From positions 1 to 58,373 of the forward strand of contig CAOKJJ010000005.1 of the NCBI GenBank assembly GCA_948468465.1: a DNA stretch of 58,373 nucleotides, in the 5' to 3' direction. Under the pieces are notes generated by a model. It made no database searches. It was not told the origin of the DNA and was given only the letters and a program-made list of their open reading frames with translations. The translations under genes and the position numbers were made by a program. This document shows, in pieces, positions 37,196 to 45,470 of this stretch; within the stretch, counting starts at the first letter, position 1, and each line of letters begins with the position of its first letter. This stretch comes from an uncultured Eubacterium sp. GTDB taxonomy: Bacteria > Bacillota_A > Clostridia > Lachnospirales > Lachnospiraceae.

Positions 37196-37846
37196 ATGGA
37201 AATTACAATTCGAGAACCGGGAAGCGCAATCACGCACTTTATTGGAATGATCTTAGCCGCCGCTGCTTCTATACCGCTTCTGATTAAAGCAGGGGTTACA
37301 TCGGGCGTACAGTGTGTTGTGGCAATGGGAATTTTTATGTGCAGCATGATATTGCTCTATGGAGCGAGTACCATGTATCATTCGGTAAATGTCTCCGATA
37401 AAATATTAAAAGTATTCCGCAAAATTGACCATATGATGATTTTTGTGCTGATAGCAGGTTCCTATACGCCAGTCTGCCTGATCGTATTAGGGGGCAGGCA
37501 GGGGTATACGCTTTTGGCTGTTGTATGGGGGATTGCGATTGTTGGCATGATCATTAAAGCCCTCTGGATTACATGTCCTAAATGGTTTTCCTCTGTGATA
37601 TATATTGCAATGGGATGGGTTTGCGTCGCAGTGTTTGGAACGCTGCTGCGGACGCTTCCGGTGCAGGCGTTTTTGTGGCTGCTGGCAGGCGGAATCATCT
37701 ATACCATCGGCGGTGTTATATATGCGCTGAAACTGCCGATTTTTAATCAAAATCATAAATATTTTGGGTCGCATGAGATATTTCATTTGTTTGTAATGGC
37801 GGGCAGTATTTGTCATTTCATATTTATGTATCAGTATGTAGCCTGA
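37196..37846 (+). CDS. Hemolysin III / TrhA / progestin-receptor-like membrane protein
   Basis: 216 residues from ATG 37196, preceded by AAGGAGG; the frame extends upstream through the promoter, so the longer start at 37076 is wrong. Seven hydrophobic helices, with the family motifs REPGSAITHFIGM (first conserved His), STMYHSVN, RKIDHMMIFVLIAGSYTP and, near the end, SHEIFHLFVMAGSICHF, which give the His/Asp metal cluster of the PAQR/HlyIII fold. Role in bacteria is unclear (membrane lipid homeostasis has been proposed). Single gene with its own promoter and terminator. Confidence 0.92.
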   Translation: MEITIREPGSAITHFIGMILAAAASIPLLIKAGVTSGVQCVVAMGIFMCSMILLYGASTMYHSVNVSDKILKVFRKIDHMMIFVLIAGSYTPVCLIVLGGRQGYTLLAVVWGIAIVGMIIKALWITCPKWFSSVIYIAMGWVCVAVFGTLLRTLPVQAFLWLLAGGIIYTIGGVIYALKLPIFNQNHKYFGSHEIFHLFVMAGSICHFIFMYQYVA

Positions 37847-37863
37847 GGATATTCAATAGAATG

Positions 37864-37902
37864 CCGCCAGATGTATCAGTGCATACATTTGGCGGTTTTT
37901 TT
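37864..37902 (+). terminator. Terminator after the hemolysin III-type gene
   Basis: CCGCCAGATGTAT pairs with ATACATTTGGCGG (one G-U), with a CAGTGC loop, followed by seven T. Confidence 0.9.
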
Positions 37903-38007
37903 GAGCAATAGTAACATATAATTGAACGGCAGAGGCATTTTTTTCGGATATAATGGGTGATGTGTCCTGGAAAATATGTGCTATAATAAGAACAGGAGGT
38001 TATGGAT

Positions 38008-38862
38008 ATGGTACAGAAAATGGAACAGAATGTGCCTGCGCAGCATACATATGGGACACAGGCAGGAAAAAATACGGGACAGCCGCGGCGGAAATTTGGA
38101 ATCAGCGGCAGTACTCTGAAACTGATTGCCGTGATTACAATGATCATTGATCATACTGCGGCAGGTATTTTAGGCAGATATTTGTCGATCAGCGGACTTA
38201 CAAATCTGGATAACAGCAATGTGGCCGAGGTGCAGCAGTGGGCGAGCCAGAATGCGCAGTTATTTTCTGTTTATTACGCAATGCGTATGATTGGCAGAAT
38301 TGCATTTCCCATTTATTGTTTCCTGATGGTAGAGGGACTTGAGCATACGCATGATAAAAGAAAGTATGCGCTCAGATTATTGTTGTTTGCGGCCATTTCG
38401 GAAATTCCGTTTGACTTGCTTTTTAATGCGAAAATACTGGAATTTGGCTATCAAAATGTGTTCTTTACATTGTTTATCGGCTTGCTGGTGCTGATCGGGC
38501 TGCAGTGGGTGGAGGAGCAGATTGGAAGTCATCCTGTGCCGGCGTTTTTGCTGCGTGCGGCGGTTCTTGTGGCAGGTATGGCTGCGGCTCATTTTGCGAA
38601 AACAGATTATGCGGAAATTGGGGTGCTGTGCATAGCTGTTATTTACTCGTTTCGTAAGAAAAAAGTATGGCAGATTGTGGCAGGCTGCATTGTATTTGCA
38701 TGGGAGACTGCAGCTGTATTTGCCTTTATACCGATTGCGTTTTATAACGGCAGGCGCGGCTGGAATCTGAAATATTTCTTTTATCTGGTTTATCCGGTGC
38801 ACTTGCTGTTGTTATATTTGATTTGTACAGGACTTGGCATTGCTTCGTATCCTGCGATTTAA
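38008..38862 (+). CDS. TraX-family membrane protein
   Basis: 284 residues from ATG 38008 (AGGAGG 8 bases upstream; ATG 38002 is too close). An N-terminal polar tail of ~40 residues, then LKLIAVITMIIDHTAAGIL and RMIGRIAFPIYCFLMVEGLEHT, the TraX signature, and about eight helices ending YFFYLVYPVHLLLLYLICTG. F-plasmid TraX acetylates pilin, but chromosomal copies in Firmicutes probably acylate other envelope components. A TGCTATAAT extended -10 at 37979-37987 lies close upstream. The next gene starts 25 bases on. Confidence 0.88.
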   Translation: MVQKMEQNVPAQHTYGTQAGKNTGQPRRKFGISGSTLKLIAVITMIIDHTAAGILGRYLSISGLTNLDNSNVAEVQQWASQNAQLFSVYYAMRMIGRIAFPIYCFLMVEGLEHTHDKRKYALRLLLFAAISEIPFDLLFNAKILEFGYQNVFFTLFIGLLVLIGLQWVEEQIGSHPVPAFLLRAAVLVAGMAAAHFAKTDYAEIGVLCIAVIYSFRKKKVWQIVAGCIVFAWETAAVFAFIPIAFYNGRRGWNLKYFFYLVYPVHLLLLYLICTGLGIASYPAI

Positions 38863-38887
38863 ATTTCAGAAGAGGGAAGTAGCAGTT

Positions 38888-40240
38888 ATGGAAAAGGAAG
38901 TTCATAAAGAGATGTTTTATACACGGCAGCAGCTGGCCAGATTAATATGGCCGCTGCTGCTGGAACAGTTTTTGGCGGTTACGATGGGTCTGGCGGATAC
39001 ATTTATGGTATCCAGTGTCAGTGAAGCTGCAGTGTCCAGTGTGAGCCTGGTTGACACGCTGAATGTGCTTGTTTTTCAGATTTTATCAGCTCTGGCATCC
39101 GGCGGAGCAGTGGTCGTCAGCCAGTATATGGGGCAGAAAAATATCCAGCGGATGAAAAAATGCTCGGCGCAGCTGTACAGCGTGCTGCTGATTAGTACCG
39201 TGGCTGTTATGCTGGTGGCTTTCGCAGGAAGCAGAGGGATTTTACGCTTTGTATTTGGCAGCATAGACAGTCATGTGATGGGATATGCGCAGACTTATTT
39301 TTTGATCAGTGCGGTATCATATCCTTTTATGGGGGCATATAGTGCGGGCGCAGCGCTGTTTCGTGCACGGGGCAACAGCAAAGTGAGCATGAAAGCCAGT
39401 TTGGTTATGAATGTGATCAATATTTTTGGAAATGCACTGCTTATTTATGGCTTTGGCATGGGAGTATTGGGTGCGGCGCTTGCGACACTTGCAGGACGTA
39501 TTTTTTCTGCGGTCTGGGTAACGCTGCAGCAGCAAAAACCAGATCATCCGTTTCGCATAGACAAAATAGCAGACTTAAGACCGGAAAGGGACCAGATACG
39601 TCCGATTCTTATCATTGGTATTCCAAGCGGACTGGAAAACGGGATGTTTCAGATTGGAAAGCTATGTGTCAGCAGTTTGACCGCAACGCTTGGGACATCT
39701 GCGATTGCGGCAAACGCGGTGGCAAATACAGTTGCGACGGTAGCAAATATTCCGGGCAATACGATCGGCCTTGCGGTGATTCCGGTCATTGGCCGGTGTC
39801 TGGGAGCCGGAGACAGAAAACAGGCAAAGTATTATGCAAAGCTGCTGCTGGCATTGGCGGCGATCGGCCTTGCAGGGATGAATATTGCTGTATATGCCAG
39901 TATCCCGGCAGTGGCTGAGGCTTATCATCTGACAATGGCAGCAAAGGAAATGTGTATAGAAGTGATCCGTTTATTTTGCATATTCAGTATTTTTTTCTGG
40001 GCGCTTAGTTTTACACTGCCGCAGGTGCTGCGCAGCGGAGGAGATGCAAAGTATACGATGAGCATCAGCATTTTAAGCATGTGGATTTTCCGCGTTGTAT
40101 TGTCATATTTTTTCGTATTGCAAATGGATATGGGCTTGCTGGGTGTCTGGCTTGGAATGTGTATTGACTGGATTTGCCGGAGCATTTTTTTTGTGATACG
40201 TTTTCTGAATGGAAAATGGATGGAACATAAGGTAATATAG
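38888..40240 (+). CDS. MATE-family multidrug efflux transporter
   Basis: 450 residues from ATG 38888 (GAGGGAAG upstream). About twelve helices in two related halves: the first begins IWPLLLEQFLAVTMGLADTFMVS and QILSALASGGAVVVSQYMGQ, the second IIGIPSGLENGMFQIGKLCVSSL. These are the usual MATE/NorM features. It uses an ion gradient to export cationic compounds; substrates unknown. Co-directional with the TraX gene, 25 bases apart. Confidence 0.92.
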   Translation: MEKEVHKEMFYTRQQLARLIWPLLLEQFLAVTMGLADTFMVSSVSEAAVSSVSLVDTLNVLVFQILSALASGGAVVVSQYMGQKNIQRMKKCSAQLYSVLLISTVAVMLVAFAGSRGILRFVFGSIDSHVMGYAQTYFLISAVSYPFMGAYSAGAALFRARGNSKVSMKASLVMNVINIFGNALLIYGFGMGVLGAALATLAGRIFSAVWVTLQQQKPDHPFRIDKIADLRPERDQIRPILIIGIPSGLENGMFQIGKLCVSSLTATLGTSAIAANAVANTVATVANIPGNTIGLAVIPVIGRCLGAGDRKQAKYYAKLLLALAAIGLAGMNIAVYASIPAVAEAYHLTMAAKEMCIEVIRLFCIFSIFFWALSFTLPQVLRSGGDAKYTMSISILSMWIFRVVLSYFFVLQMDMGLLGVWLGMCIDWICRSIFFVIRFLNGKWMEHKVI

Positions 40241-40354
40241 TAAATAAAAACCGCTTGCTTTTCGATTCCTGATATCGTATCATATATACTTGATGGAAAA
40301 ATAGCTGAATGCATGGAATTGCTGCATATAGACAGTTAGGTTGGAGGGACGGTT

Positions 40355-40789
40355 ATGAGGATTTCGACAAAAGGAAGATATGCACTGCGTTTAATGCTGG
40401 ATTTGGCGCTGCATGATACGGGGACGCCTGTTAGGATCAAAGAAATTGCCGCCAGGCAGGAAATATCGGATAAATATTTGGAACAGATTGTCGCGGTGCT
40501 GAATAAGGCGGGATATGTCCGCAGTGTCCGCGGGCCGCAGGGAGGTTATCTGCTGACCAGGCCGGCGGAGGAATATACAGTCGGGATGATTCTGCGCCTG
40601 ACGGAAGGGAGCCTGGCGCCTGTGGAATGTCTGGATTCTGAGATTGGCGGATGTGAGAAGAGTGATGATTGTGTAACGGTTTTAGTGTATCGTAAAATGA
40701 ATGAAGCTGTGAATGATGTCATAGACCATATAACACTTGCAGATCTGATGGGATGGAAACTCCAGAAGGATGGGGACTATAGTATTTAA
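40355..40789 (+). CDS. Rrf2/IscR-family transcription regulator
   Basis: 144 residues. MRISTKGRYALRLMLDLA is the classic Rrf2 start; the HTH and wing are IKEIAARQEISDKYLEQIVAVL and VRGPQGGYLL. Three cysteines in ECLDSEIGGCEKSDDC match the [2Fe-2S] ligands of IscR-type regulators. In many Clostridia the isc/nif-like genes follow; here none does, so it acts on distant targets. TTGGAGGGA precedes the ATG. Confidence 0.92.
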   Translation: MRISTKGRYALRLMLDLALHDTGTPVRIKEIAARQEISDKYLEQIVAVLNKAGYVRSVRGPQGGYLLTRPAEEYTVGMILRLTEGSLAPVECLDSEIGGCEKSDDCVTVLVYRKMNEAVNDVIDHITLADLMGWKLQKDGDYSI

Positions 40790-40805
40790 GCATGGAGAAC
40801 AAATG

Positions 40806-40850
40806 GCGGCAGACAGTAACGAATCATCGTTATGTCTGCCGCGTTTTTTA
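40806..40850 (+). terminator. Terminator between the Rrf2 and amylase genes
   Basis: GCGGCAGACA (40806-40815) pairs with TGTCTGCCGC (40833-40842), with a further TAACGA/TCGTTA inner stem, then TTTTTT. It lies between convergent genes and probably ends the Rrf2 transcript; the reverse side lacks a matching T-run. Confidence 0.88.
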
Positions 40851-40871
40851 TTTGTTGTTTCAGTTTTTCAG

Positions 40872-42611
40872 TTAACGGAAGCTTTTAATCCATGCGATTA
40901 AAGAATCATGGTATACGTTTGCTTCTACGTCTCTGCGCATCTGATCTGTGACAGGGCCGTTTTTTTCCATAATGGCGAGGATGGCTTCCTGCAGTCCTGC
41001 GATTTTTCCGTTTTCAAAATCCTGTGAGTCGGATGATGTTTCAGGTGGTGTGCTTTGGACTGCTGGCTGGTCCGCAGGTTTTTCCGGTTCTGACTGCGCA
41101 TGATTTTCAGCAGCAGGTTCAGCAGCGGCAGGAGCTTCTTTTGCAGCAGGAGCTTCTTTTGTGGCAGAAGCTTCTTTTGCGGCAGAAGCTTCTTTTGCGG
41201 CTGGCGCTGGCTGTGGTTTGGAAATAACAGGTGTGACAGGAGTGGCTAAAGGTTCATGATCTGGTGTTACAGGCAGCCAGATGTCGCCGCTGTTTGCTTT
41301 TACGTTTACTACAATGTTTCCGCCGTTTACGGATACTTTTTCACCGGATAATGCACCGATATATTCTGCGGCGCTGCCGGCGCGGAGCGTCATTACATAA
41401 TCGCTATCATCGTTGTTCACGGTGATTACAGCGGACTGTCCGTTAAAGTTTCTGGAATAAGCATACTGGCGGTTGGTCAGCAGCAGTTCCTGATAATCGC
41501 CGTAGGAAAGCGCCGGGGTATTCTGCCGGATTTTTCCTAACGCTGCGATCAGCCTTGTACAAGGATTTTTGCTGACGGCATCTGCGTAATCGGCCAGAGA
41601 AAGCGCCGGACGCAGGGAGTCGTCGGAAAAACGTTCTTTTTTTCCTTCGATGCCAAATTCAGATCCATAGTAAATGGATGGAATGCCTGGCAGTGTATAG
41701 AGCAGAATGTGAACAGGGGTAAAATGAGCTTTGTTGTTCAGCTTTGTATAAATGCGTTCTACATCATGGTTGTCCACAAAATTATAAAGCTTTAACCCGT
41801 CCGGACGGCTGCCGCCCATTTCATACAGCCGTTTGACGGTATGTGCGATCTCAAAATAATTGTGATCGTTGTGGCCGGAATAAAGTGCTTTATGCAGGTT
41901 ATAGTTGGTAACGGAGTGAAGGGTTCCTTCGTTTACCCAGCGGGTGTAGTCGCCATGGATGACTTCGCCCATCAGCCAGAAATCCGGTTTTACTTCGTTT
42001 GCAACGTGGCGCAGAGATTTCATATATTCAAAATCAAGTACATCCGCGGCGTCTAAGCGGATTCCGTCTATATCAAATTCACTGACCCAGAAACGGATCA
42101 CATCGCAGATATAGTCTCTTACGGCAGGGTTATGCTGATTGAGCTTTACGAGCAGATTGTAGCCGCCCCAGTTCTCATAGGAAAATCCATCGTTATATTC
42201 ATTGTTTCCCCAGAAGTTTACATTGCAGTACCAGTCTTTGTAAGGTGAATTTTCCCGATTTTTTTTAATGTCCTGGAATGCAAAAAAGTCGCGTCCGGTA
42301 TGGTTGAACACTCCATCTAAAATGACCCGGATGCCCTGTTCGTGGCATTTGGCTACATAGTTTGCCAGATCTTCATTGGTGCCGAGACGGCTGTCCAGTT
42401 TTTTGTAATCTGTTGTTTCATAACCATGTCCTACAGATTCAAACAGAGGGCCGATATAAATAGCGTTGCAGCCGATTTCTTTAATGTGTGATATCCAAGG
42501 AATCAGTTCGTTCAGACGGTGCTGCGGAGCTTCATAATGATTTTCTTTTGGTGCACCGGAAAGACCTAATGGGTAAATGTGATAAAATACAGCTTCATCA
42601 TACCATGCCAT
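40872..42611 (-). CDS. GH13 alpha-amylase-family enzyme with a repetitive linker and C-terminal domain
   Basis: 579 residues, no signal peptide, so cytoplasmic. The (beta/alpha)8 motifs are present: GVFNHTGRDFF, DGIRLDAADVL (nucleophile Asp ~187), GEVIHGD (acid/base Glu ~216) and FVDNHD (Asp ~283). A beta-sandwich region ends near residue 450. Then comes an Ala/Lys/Glu/Pro-rich linker with repeated AAKEA units (~470-540) and a short helical end (MRRDVEANVYHDSLIAWIKSF). It probably cuts maltodextrins or related oligosaccharides; the exact specificity is not clear. AGGAGG precedes the ATG, divergent from the FGGY kinase. Confidence 0.9.
   Translation of the reverse strand: MAWYDEAVFYHIYPLGLSGAPKENHYEAPQHRLNELIPWISHIKEIGCNAIYIGPLFESVGHGYETTDYKKLDSRLGTNEDLANYVAKCHEQGIRVILDGVFNHTGRDFFAFQDIKKNRENSPYKDWYCNVNFWGNNEYNDGFSYENWGGYNLLVKLNQHNPAVRDYICDVIRFWVSEFDIDGIRLDAADVLDFEYMKSLRHVANEVKPDFWLMGEVIHGDYTRWVNEGTLHSVTNYNLHKALYSGHNDHNYFEIAHTVKRLYEMGGSRPDGLKLYNFVDNHDVERIYTKLNNKAHFTPVHILLYTLPGIPSIYYGSEFGIEGKKERFSDDSLRPALSLADYADAVSKNPCTRLIAALGKIRQNTPALSYGDYQELLLTNRQYAYSRNFNGQSAVITVNNDDSDYVMTLRAGSAAEYIGALSGEKVSVNGGNIVVNVKANSGDIWLPVTPDHEPLATPVTPVISKPQPAPAAKEASAAKEASATKEAPAAKEAPAAAEPAAENHAQSEPEKPADQPAVQSTPPETSSDSQDFENGKIAGLQEAILAIMEKNGPVTDQMRRDVEANVYHDSLIAWIKSFR
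41131..41208 (+). repeat. In-gene tandem repeat coding for AAKEA units
   Basis: Four to five near-identical units of about 18-21 bases (GCTTCTTTTGCGGCAGAA and variants) lie within the reverse-strand amylase gene and code for the Ala-Ala-Lys-Glu-Ala linker. Copy number could change by slippage. Confidence 0.8.
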
Positions 42612-42791
42612 ATGTTAACCTCCTAAATATTGTATATTTTTCTTGTTTTTGTCACTGCGCTTTATTTTAGCATGAAAAGGTCGGATGTTCAATATTTTAT
42701 CGTTTTTTTTGATTTTTTGATTATAGTAATGACAAACAGACAGAAAAAGAGTAACATAAGAAATAACAATAAATTTTTTTGGAGGTGCCAT

Positions 42792-44411
42792 ATGAGTGAA
42801 ATGAATGAAAAAACACAGGAACAAATCAAACAGACAATCGAACATGGAAAGGCTGTGCTTGGCATAGAGTTTGGGTCTACACGTATCAAAGCCGTACTGA
42901 TTGGAGAAGATAATGCGCCAATCGCGTCAGGCGCGCATGACTGGGAAAACCGGCTGGAGAATGGTATCTGGACGTATACACTGGACGATATTTGGACGGG
43001 CCTGCAGGACAGTTATACAAAGATGACCGAAGACGTAAAAACAAAATATGGTGCGGAAGTAAACAATCTGGCGGCTATTGGATTTTCCGCTATGATGCAT
43101 GGATATATGGTATTTGACCAGGCGGGAGAACTGCTTGTGCCGTTCCGTACATGGAGAAATACGATAACGGAACAGGCCAGTGAACAGTTAACCGAACTGT
43201 TCCAGTATCATATTCCGCAGAGATGGAGTATCGCGCATCTGGACCAGGCGATTTTAAACGGAGAAGAACATGTGGCAAAGATTGATTATCTTGTTACACT
43301 TGCCGGATACATACATTGGCAGCTGACCGGAAAAAAGGTGCTTGGCGTCGGTGAAGCATCAGGAATGTTTCCGATTGATATTTCAGCCTGTGATTTTAAC
43401 CAGAAGATGATTGACCAGTTTGATCAAAGAGTGGCAGCGAAAGGTTATGCATGGAAACTGAGAGATATACTGCCGAAGGTACTTTCTGCCGGTGATGACG
43501 CTGGATGCCTGACAGAAGAAGGAGCGAAAAAGCTGGATGTATCCGGAAAGCTGCAGGCAGGTATACCGCTCTGCCCGCCGGAAGGTGATGCGGGAACGGG
43601 CATGGTAGCCACAAACAGCGTCGCGGTGCGTACGGGCAATGTATCTGCGGGCACTTCGGTATTTGGCATGGTCGTTATGGAAAAAGAACTGTCAAAAGTA
43701 TATGAGGAGATAGATCTTGTAACGACGCCTACCGGAAATCTGGTCGGCATGGTGCACTGCAATAACTGTACCTCTGATCTGAATGCATGGGTGAATTTGT
43801 TTAAGGAGTTTGCGGAGAGCTTTGGAATGACAGTCGATATGAATGAGCTGTTCGGCACGTTATATAACAAAGCGTTGGAAGGGGATAAAAACTGCGGTGG
43901 ACTGCTTGCTTACAACTATTTTTCCGGTGAACATGTAACACATTTTGAAGCCGGACGTCCGTTGTTTGTGCGCAAACCTGACAGCAATTTTAACCTGGCG
44001 AACTTTATGCGCGTTCATCTGATGGCATCTTTAAGCGTATTAAAGACCGGCCTGAACCTGATGCTGAAAGAAGAAGGCGTAAAAGTAGACAAGATGTTAG
44101 GGCATGGCGGTTTATTTAAAACCAAAGGCGTGGGACAAAGCATTCTGGCGGCAGCTATTGATGCGCCTGTATTTGTCATGGATACAGCGGGAGAAGGCGG
44201 CGCATGGGGAATCGCATTGCTGGCGTCTTATATGGTCCATAGAGCCGAAGGTGAAAGCCTGGATGATTATCTGAATCATAAAGTATTTGCGGGACAGGAA
44301 GGCACAAAGATGGAACCGGATCCGGCTGATGTAAAGGGATTTGATGAATTTTTAGAGACTTATGCCGCAGGGCTGCCGATAGAAAGAGCGGCGGTTGATC
44401 ATTTGAAATAA
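42792..44411 (+). CDS. FGGY-family carbohydrate kinase
   Basis: 539 residues from ATG 42792, preceded by GGAGGTG (the frame upstream is open but not coding). [17 protein letters not shown] is the N-terminal phosphate-binding loop, [16 protein letters not shown] and a C-terminal [15 protein letters not shown] with [16 protein letters not shown] complete the FGGY pattern. The family phosphorylates pentuloses or related sugars; features fit the ribulokinase/xylulokinase group but no sugar isomerase or epimerase gene is beside it. Divergent from the amylase gene across 180 bases that should hold both promoters. Confidence 0.88.
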   Translation: MSEMNEKTQEQIKQTIEHGKAVLGIEFGSTRIKAVLIGEDNAPIASGAHDWENRLENGIWTYTLDDIWTGLQDSYTKMTEDVKTKYGAEVNNLAAIGFSAMMHGYMVFDQAGELLVPFRTWRNTITEQASEQLTELFQYHIPQRWSIAHLDQAILNGEEHVAKIDYLVTLAGYIHWQLTGKKVLGVGEASGMFPIDISACDFNQKMIDQFDQRVAAKGYAWKLRDILPKVLSAGDDAGCLTEEGAKKLDVSGKLQAGIPLCPPEGDAGTGMVATNSVAVRTGNVSAGTSVFGMVVMEKELSKVYEEIDLVTTPTGNLVGMVHCNNCTSDLNAWVNLFKEFAESFGMTVDMNELFGTLYNKALEGDKNCGGLLAYNYFSGEHVTHFEAGRPLFVRKPDSNFNLANFMRVHLMASLSVLKTGLNLMLKEEGVKVDKMLGHGGLFKTKGVGQSILAAAIDAPVFVMDTAGEGGAWGIALLASYMVHRAEGESLDDYLNHKVFAGQEGTKMEPDPADVKGFDEFLETYAAGLPIERAAVDHLK

Positions 44412-44455
44412 AAAAACAGATGCAGAATGCAGACTCTGAGCAGGGAGGGTAAAAA

Positions 44456-45442
44456 ATGCGAAATCATTTTATATTACGCGGCTGCTGTATAGCCGCCCTT
44501 TTGGCAGGAATGCTGCTTCCAGCTGCCGCAGGGATAAACAGACAGCAGGTACAGGCAGCTGATTTGCTGGATCAGGTGCTTGTAAAAGCACCTGATCAAA
44601 AAGTAACAAACTTTGTGGTCCATGCGTCTGCGATGGATTCGGTAACGCTGACCTGGACGAAAGCATCGGACGCACAGACTTATTATATCAGCTATTGGGA
44701 GTCGGGAAAACCGAGTACTTCCGCGGACAGGGAAGATATTGGAGATGTATCGGAATGTACGATCACGAATCTGAAGCAGGCAAAATATATATTTCAGATA
44801 CAGCCTGCAAATAAGCTGCATACAGGAATTCCCCTAAAAGGAGCGATTGCCTCTGTAGAAGGAGCGCCGGCACCTCAGGCAGCGCCCCAGGTGAAGCTGA
44901 ATCATATAAAACAGGGATACTGTTCTCTCGTTTTGGAAGGCATGAGTGAAATATACAAGTCAGAAGCTGAGATTTGTGATGCTTCGGGCAATCTTCTCGA
45001 AAACAGTGAAGGCGACAGTACAGGCGTTGCAATTGAAGATGACAGTATAAAAAATAATGGATTTTATGCAGTCCGGGTTCGGGGATATTATGATCAGGAA
45101 GGCGGTTTGCGCAGTACGGGGGAATGGTCGGATTACCTGTATCTGTCAACTGCCATAAAGCCATTAAAGCTTAGCCAGAAAAATGGAAAAGCAGTTGTTA
45201 AATGGCCGGCCGTACAGGGCGCTGACAGTTATACGGTGTATGTATCGAAAAACGCGGACAGAGGTTATCAGAAAGCAGCGCAGACGTCGGGCACATCGGC
45301 AGCGATTGCAAAATACGCAGGTACTAAGCTGAAAGCAGGCAAGACGTATTATATAAAAGTAACTGCCGAAATGACGAGGAATCATGAAACATATACCGTC
45401 AGCAGTTCGTCTGCAAAAGTAAAAATGAAGTCACGTTCCTAA
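44456..45442 (+). CDS. Secreted fibronectin type III-domain protein
   Basis: 328 residues. A signal peptide (GCCIAALLAGMLLPAAAG, cleavage probably near residue 34), then a first FnIII-like domain (VHASAMDSVTLTWTKAS ... CTITNLKQAKYIFQIQPA, ~res 50-125), a middle region and a last FnIII domain (KAVVKWPAVQGADSYTVYVSK ... AGKTYYIKVTAE). No cell-wall anchor is seen, so it is likely released or loosely attached. GGGAGGG precedes the ATG; it lies 45 bases after the kinase gene. Binding partner unknown. Confidence 0.85.
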   Translation: MRNHFILRGCCIAALLAGMLLPAAAGINRQQVQAADLLDQVLVKAPDQKVTNFVVHASAMDSVTLTWTKASDAQTYYISYWESGKPSTSADREDIGDVSECTITNLKQAKYIFQIQPANKLHTGIPLKGAIASVEGAPAPQAAPQVKLNHIKQGYCSLVLEGMSEIYKSEAEICDASGNLLENSEGDSTGVAIEDDSIKNNGFYAVRVRGYYDQEGGLRSTGEWSDYLYLSTAIKPLKLSQKNGKAVVKWPAVQGADSYTVYVSKNADRGYQKAAQTSGTSAAIAKYAGTKLKAGKTYYIKVTAEMTRNHETYTVSSSSAKVKMKSRS

Positions 45443-45470
45443 ATGAAACAATGAAATCGGGTAAAAAGCT

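Noticed and set aside
41131..41208. Short repeats as a CRISPR array
   Set aside because: Units are contiguous without spacers and encode an in-frame peptide linker.
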